A stretch of DNA of 64,000 nt from Flaviramulus basaltis (GTDB taxonomy: Bacteria; Bacteroidota; Bacteroidia; Flavobacteriales; Flavobacteriaceae): contig NZ_FPKV01000003.1 in the NCBI RefSeq assembly GCF_900114265.1, positions 310,001 through 374,000 on the forward strand, in the 5' to 3' direction. The notes below the pieces were generated by a model that saw only the letters and a program-made list of their open reading frames with translations, made no database searches and was not told the DNA's origin. The translations under genes were made by a program, and so were the position numbers. Shown here one piece after another: positions 61,121 through 64,000 of the stretch (within the stretch, counting starts at the first letter, position 1; each line of letters starts with the position of its first letter).

Positions 61121-62346
61121 TGAGTTTAAAAAATAAATTACACAATTTTAAAGTTAAGAATAAAGATAAAAAATGGTTGCCAGCATTTTCTGCACTTCAT
61201 ACATTTTTATTCTTACCAAATGAAACCACTCACGGTGGAACTCATATAAAAGTAGCCGACGATTTAAAACGTACTATGAACACAGTTATCATGGCTATGA
61301 TACCGTGTTTAATATTTGGTATGTTTAACGCAGGTTATCAACATCACTTGGCCTTAGGAGAAATTCAAGCTGTTACAAGTGGTTTCTTTAGCCCAGAGTT
61401 TTGGACACTAAGTAATTTCATGGTTGGTTTTTGGAAAATCTTACCATTAGTAATTGTATCTTATGGTGTTGGTTTAGGAATAGAATTTATATTTGCAATA
61501 ATTAAAGGACACGAAGTAGAAGAAGGTTATTTAGTAACAGGTATGTTAGTGCCGCTTATTGTACCAGTAGATATTCCATTATGGATGTTAGCTGTAGCCG
61601 TTATATTTGGTGTTGTAATAGGTAAAGAAGTATTTGGTGGTACAGGAATGAATATTTTAAATCCTGCATTAACTATTAGAGCCTTTTTGTTTTTTGCTTA
61701 TCCAACTTGGATGTCTGGAGATAAAGTTTGGATTCATGGTGCTGTTGAAAGAGATCAGCTTATAGCATCAGGTCAAAATTTAGATGCCATTTCTGGAGAA
61801 ACTATTTTAGGTGGGTTAGCTCAAGGTAAAGAAATAGCATATTCATTATGGGATATGTTTTTAGGTTTTATTCCTGGTTCAGTTGGTGAAACATCAACAT
61901 TGCTTATTATTTTAGGAGGTTTATTTTTAATTTTCACTAAAATAGGAAGTTGGAGAATTATGTTATCATCTGTTATAGGTGCTATAGTAATGGGATTAAT
62001 TTTTAATCAAGTTACTGCATCAGGATGGATAACAGAAAGTAGTAAATTCTACGGATTAATGAGTGCGCCTTTTTGGGAACATTTAGTTATTGGAGGTTTT
62101 GCTTTTGGTACCGTATTTATGGCTACCGATCCTGTTACTGCTTCTCAAACTAATAAAGGAAAATGGATTTACGGTTTCTTAATAGGTTTTGTTTCTATTA
62201 TGATTCGCGTATTTAATCCAGCATATCCAGAAGGTGTTATGCTTGCTATTTTATTAATGAATGTATTTGCACCAACCATTGATCATTATGTGGTACAAGG
62301 TAATGTGAAGAAAAGAATGAAACGTTTAAAAGCTAAAGTTGCATAA
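61120..62346 (+). CDS. nqrB: Na+-translocating NADH:quinone reductase subunit B
   Basis: 408 aa integral membrane subunit with about ten helices. The covalent FMN threonine lies in TGMNILNPALTIRAFLFF (usual S/T-A-T or AT motif region), and the riboflavin/quinone side is formed with other helices. MATDPVTASQTNKGKWIYG and VRVFNPAYPEGVMLAILLMN are typical of NqrB. Ends two bases before nqrC. Confidence 0.95.
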   Translation: MSLKNKLHNFKVKNKDKKWLPAFSALHTFLFLPNETTHGGTHIKVADDLKRTMNTVIMAMIPCLIFGMFNAGYQHHLALGEIQAVTSGFFSPEFWTLSNFMVGFWKILPLVIVSYGVGLGIEFIFAIIKGHEVEEGYLVTGMLVPLIVPVDIPLWMLAVAVIFGVVIGKEVFGGTGMNILNPALTIRAFLFFAYPTWMSGDKVWIHGAVERDQLIASGQNLDAISGETILGGLAQGKEIAYSLWDMFLGFIPGSVGETSTLLIILGGLFLIFTKIGSWRIMLSSVIGAIVMGLIFNQVTASGWITESSKFYGLMSAPFWEHLVIGGFAFGTVFMATDPVTASQTNKGKWIYGFLIGFVSIMIRVFNPAYPEGVMLAILLMNVFAPTIDHYVVQGNVKKRMKRLKAKVA

Positions 62347-62348
62347 CG

Positions 62349-63098
62349 ATGGAAAATAGAACAGACAAAAACTCATATACAATTCTATTCGCTATAGGTA
62401 TGGTGTTAGTTGTAGGTGCATTATTAGCATTTGCTGCATCTTCATTAAAACCTAATATTGATGAAAATAAGCGATTAGAAAAGCAACAAAACATTTTATA
62501 CGCTATGGGCGTAAATGAAAATGATGATAGTAGCGCGAACTTTGTTTCTACTACAGATGCTCCAGAATTGTTTAAAAAATACATTACTAAACAATTGGTT
62601 ATCGAAGGTGATAAAGTTACTGAAGATCCTGAAGCCTATTTAATTGATGTTAAAAAAGAACAAGCTAAGGCAAAAGCAGGTTTAGAAAGAAAGTTACCTC
62701 TTTTTGTTGGAGAAAAGGATGGTAAAACATTTTATATAGTACCTATTTATGGTAAAGGACTTTGGGATGCTATTTGGGCTTATGTATCAATAGACGAAAA
62801 TATGGTAGTGCAAGGTGCTTATTTTGATCATAAAGGTGAAACACCTGGTTTAGGGGCAAACATTAAACAACGTTTCTTTATGGATGATTTTATAGGAGAA
62901 CATTTATTAAATGAATCGGGTGTGTTTAAAGGAATTGATGTAGCAAAAGGAAACGCAGATCCAAAAAACGAAAATAAAACAGACAATGAGGTTGATGCTA
63001 TTGCTGGAGCAACTATTACAGGAAATGGTGTTACCGCAATGATTAAAGCAGATTTAAAGCTTTACAAACCTTATATAGATAATCTTAAAACAAATTAA
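62349..63098 (+). CDS. nqrC: Na+-translocating NADH:quinone reductase subunit C
   Basis: 249 aa, one N-terminal transmembrane helix (TILFAIGMVLVVGALLAFAASSL) and a periplasmic FMN-binding domain. The covalent flavin threonine is in VDAIAGATITGNGVTAMI, matching the family's SGAT-type motif with Ala in the first place. The GKGLWDAIWAYVSID and GETPGLGANI stretches are typical. Confidence 0.95.
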   Translation: MENRTDKNSYTILFAIGMVLVVGALLAFAASSLKPNIDENKRLEKQQNILYAMGVNENDDSSANFVSTTDAPELFKKYITKQLVIEGDKVTEDPEAYLIDVKKEQAKAKAGLERKLPLFVGEKDGKTFYIVPIYGKGLWDAIWAYVSIDENMVVQGAYFDHKGETPGLGANIKQRFFMDDFIGEHLLNESGVFKGIDVAKGNADPKNENKTDNEVDAIAGATITGNGVTAMIKADLKLYKPYIDNLKTN

Positions 63099-63101
63099 TT
63101 T

Positions 63102-63746
63102 ATGGGACTTTTATCAAAAAAAGACGCAAAGTTAATCACAGATCCATTAGCAGATAATAACCCAATTACAATTCAAGTACTTGGTATTTGTTCTGCTTTA
63201 GCAATTACTGCAGAATTAAAAGCTTCAATTGTAATGGCGCTTTCTGTAATGGCAGTTCTAGCAATAGGAAATGTGGTTATTTCATTAATGAGAAATATAA
63301 TCCCTTCTAAAATTAGAATTATCGTTCAATTGGTAGTTGTAGCGGCTTTAGTAATTATAGTAGATCAAGTATTAAAAGCCTTTGCTTACGAGTTAAGTAA
63401 AACACTTTCTGTATTTGTTGGATTAATTATTACTAACTGTATTATTATGGGACGTTTTGAAGCTTTTGCTTTAGGAAACAAACCTTGGCGTTCATTTTTA
63501 GACGGTATTGGTAATGCAGCAGGTTATGGACTTATACTAATTATAGTTGGTTTTTTTAGAGAATTATTAGGTTCTGGTACATTATTAGGATTTAAAGTTT
63601 TAGGAGACCCAATAGAGAAAACAGGATTATATGCTATAGGATATGAAAATAACGGATTTATGTTATTATCGCCAATGGCATTAATTGTGGTTGGTATCAT
63701 TATTTGGGTACAACGTAGTAGAAATCAAGCATTAATAGAAGATTAA
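63102..63746 (+). CDS. nqrD: Na+-translocating NADH:quinone reductase subunit D
   Basis: 214 aa integral membrane subunit with six helices. Typical sequence: ADNNPITIQVLGICSALAIT, FVGLIITNCIIMGRFEAFAL (with the iron-sulfur Cys of the NqrD/E pair in TNC), FLDGIGNAAGYGLILIIVGFFREL. Three bases after nqrC. Confidence 0.95.
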   Translation: MGLLSKKDAKLITDPLADNNPITIQVLGICSALAITAELKASIVMALSVMAVLAIGNVVISLMRNIIPSKIRIIVQLVVVAALVIIVDQVLKAFAYELSKTLSVFVGLIITNCIIMGRFEAFALGNKPWRSFLDGIGNAAGYGLILIIVGFFRELLGSGTLLGFKVLGDPIEKTGLYAIGYENNGFMLLSPMALIVVGIIIWVQRSRNQALIED

Positions 63747-63767
63747 AAATCTGTAGATTAAAAGAAT

Positions 63768-64000
63768 ATGGAACATATAGAATTATTTTTCAAATCAATA
63801 TTTATAGATAACATGGTATTTGCTACATTCTTGGGAATGTGTTCTTACCTAGCGGTATCTAAAAAAGTAAGTACAGCAGTTGGTCTTGGTGCAGCGGTTA
63901 TTTTTGTATTAGCTATTACAGTACCATTAAACTGGTTATTGGATCAATATCTTTTACAACCAGGAGCATTAAAATGGCTAGGAGCAGAGTATGCAGATTA
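63768..64000 (+). CDS. nqrE: Na+-translocating NADH:quinone reductase subunit E (truncated by window end)
   Basis: Only the first 77 codons are inside the window. The start [35 protein letters not shown]-like sequence, with the cluster-binding Cys in GMCSYLAVS, identifies NqrE, the partner of NqrD in the same fold. It begins 21 bases after nqrD. nqrF, expected next, lies outside. Confidence 0.93.
   Translation, partial: MEHIELFFKSIFIDNMVFATFLGMCSYLAVSKKVSTAVGLGAAVIFVLAITVPLNWLLDQYLLQPGALKWLGAEYAD

Noticed and set aside
1-64000. CRISPR arrays, tRNA/rRNA genes, insertion sequences, prophage genes and attachment sites
   Set aside because: Looked for on both strands; no regularly spaced repeats, cloverleaf-like sequences, transposase or phage-type proteins were recognised.

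Overview
The window looks like a chromosomal piece of an AT-rich marine member of the Flavobacteriaceae (Bacteroidetes). Support comes from type IX secretion and gliding genes (porT next to the ubiE/menG methyltransferase, a DUF5103 plug-type protein, a gliding-motility C-terminal-domain cargo protein), a TamL-type lipoprotein, a short primary sigma factor, Na+-NQR, the Bacteroidetes -7 box TAnnTTTG in front of many genes, and little use of Shine-Dalgarno sequences. No plasmid, phage, insertion-sequence, CRISPR, tRNA or rRNA signature was seen.

Positions 1-15,360 form a nitrate island on the + strand: a sensor kinase (cut by the window edge) and NarL-type regulator, a NarK-type transporter, a 1,173-residue nitrate reductase fused to its own FAD/NAD reductase and a [2Fe-2S] domain, a nitrite-reductase-fold/rubredoxin fusion without siroheme-cluster cysteines, an FNR-like regulator with iron-sulfur ligands, a four-gene nitrate ABC transporter and an outer-membrane porin. 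A 5-4-5 palindrome (A[A/C]GTA-N4-TAC[G/T]T) recurs upstream of four of these transcription units; at narK and the FNR gene it runs directly into the -7 box. This regulon is the most coherent uncharacterised system I found.

Positions 15,400-19,600 carry an MtfA-like peptidase, two paralogous CBS-domain proteins each behind an FNR-like ATGA[C/T]-N4-ATCAT site, rpe, the main sigma factor (with an unusual strong Shine-Dalgarno) and a small unknown. Positions 19,600-28,000 are accessory: an XRE-like regulator, a LuxR-type regulator flanked by two homologous, probably unannotated ~50-residue proteins, a membrane-bound AraC regulator, a lipid- or envelope-like cassette (unknown exported protein, CPBP membrane protein, NAD epimerase, short-chain dehydrogenase, unknown exported protein) and a broken lipoprotein gene.

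Positions 28,000-64,000 are mostly housekeeping: a family 2 glycosyltransferase, pnp-rpsO, accD, fbaA, tamL, an RNA methyltransferase, menG-porT, trkA-trkH, a type IX cargo protein, small membrane proteins, aspartate aminotransferase and a desaturase, rsmG, a TPR protein, pruA with a yellow/MRJP-like lipoprotein, an NRDE-family protein with a papain-like unknown, a YdeI-CDGSH fusion with a lipoprotein agmatine-deiminase homologue, apaG, the plug-type protein and nqrABCDE (nqrE truncated by the window end). Many start codons were moved downstream of the longest reading frame because a -7 box overlaps or lies inside the upstream extension.
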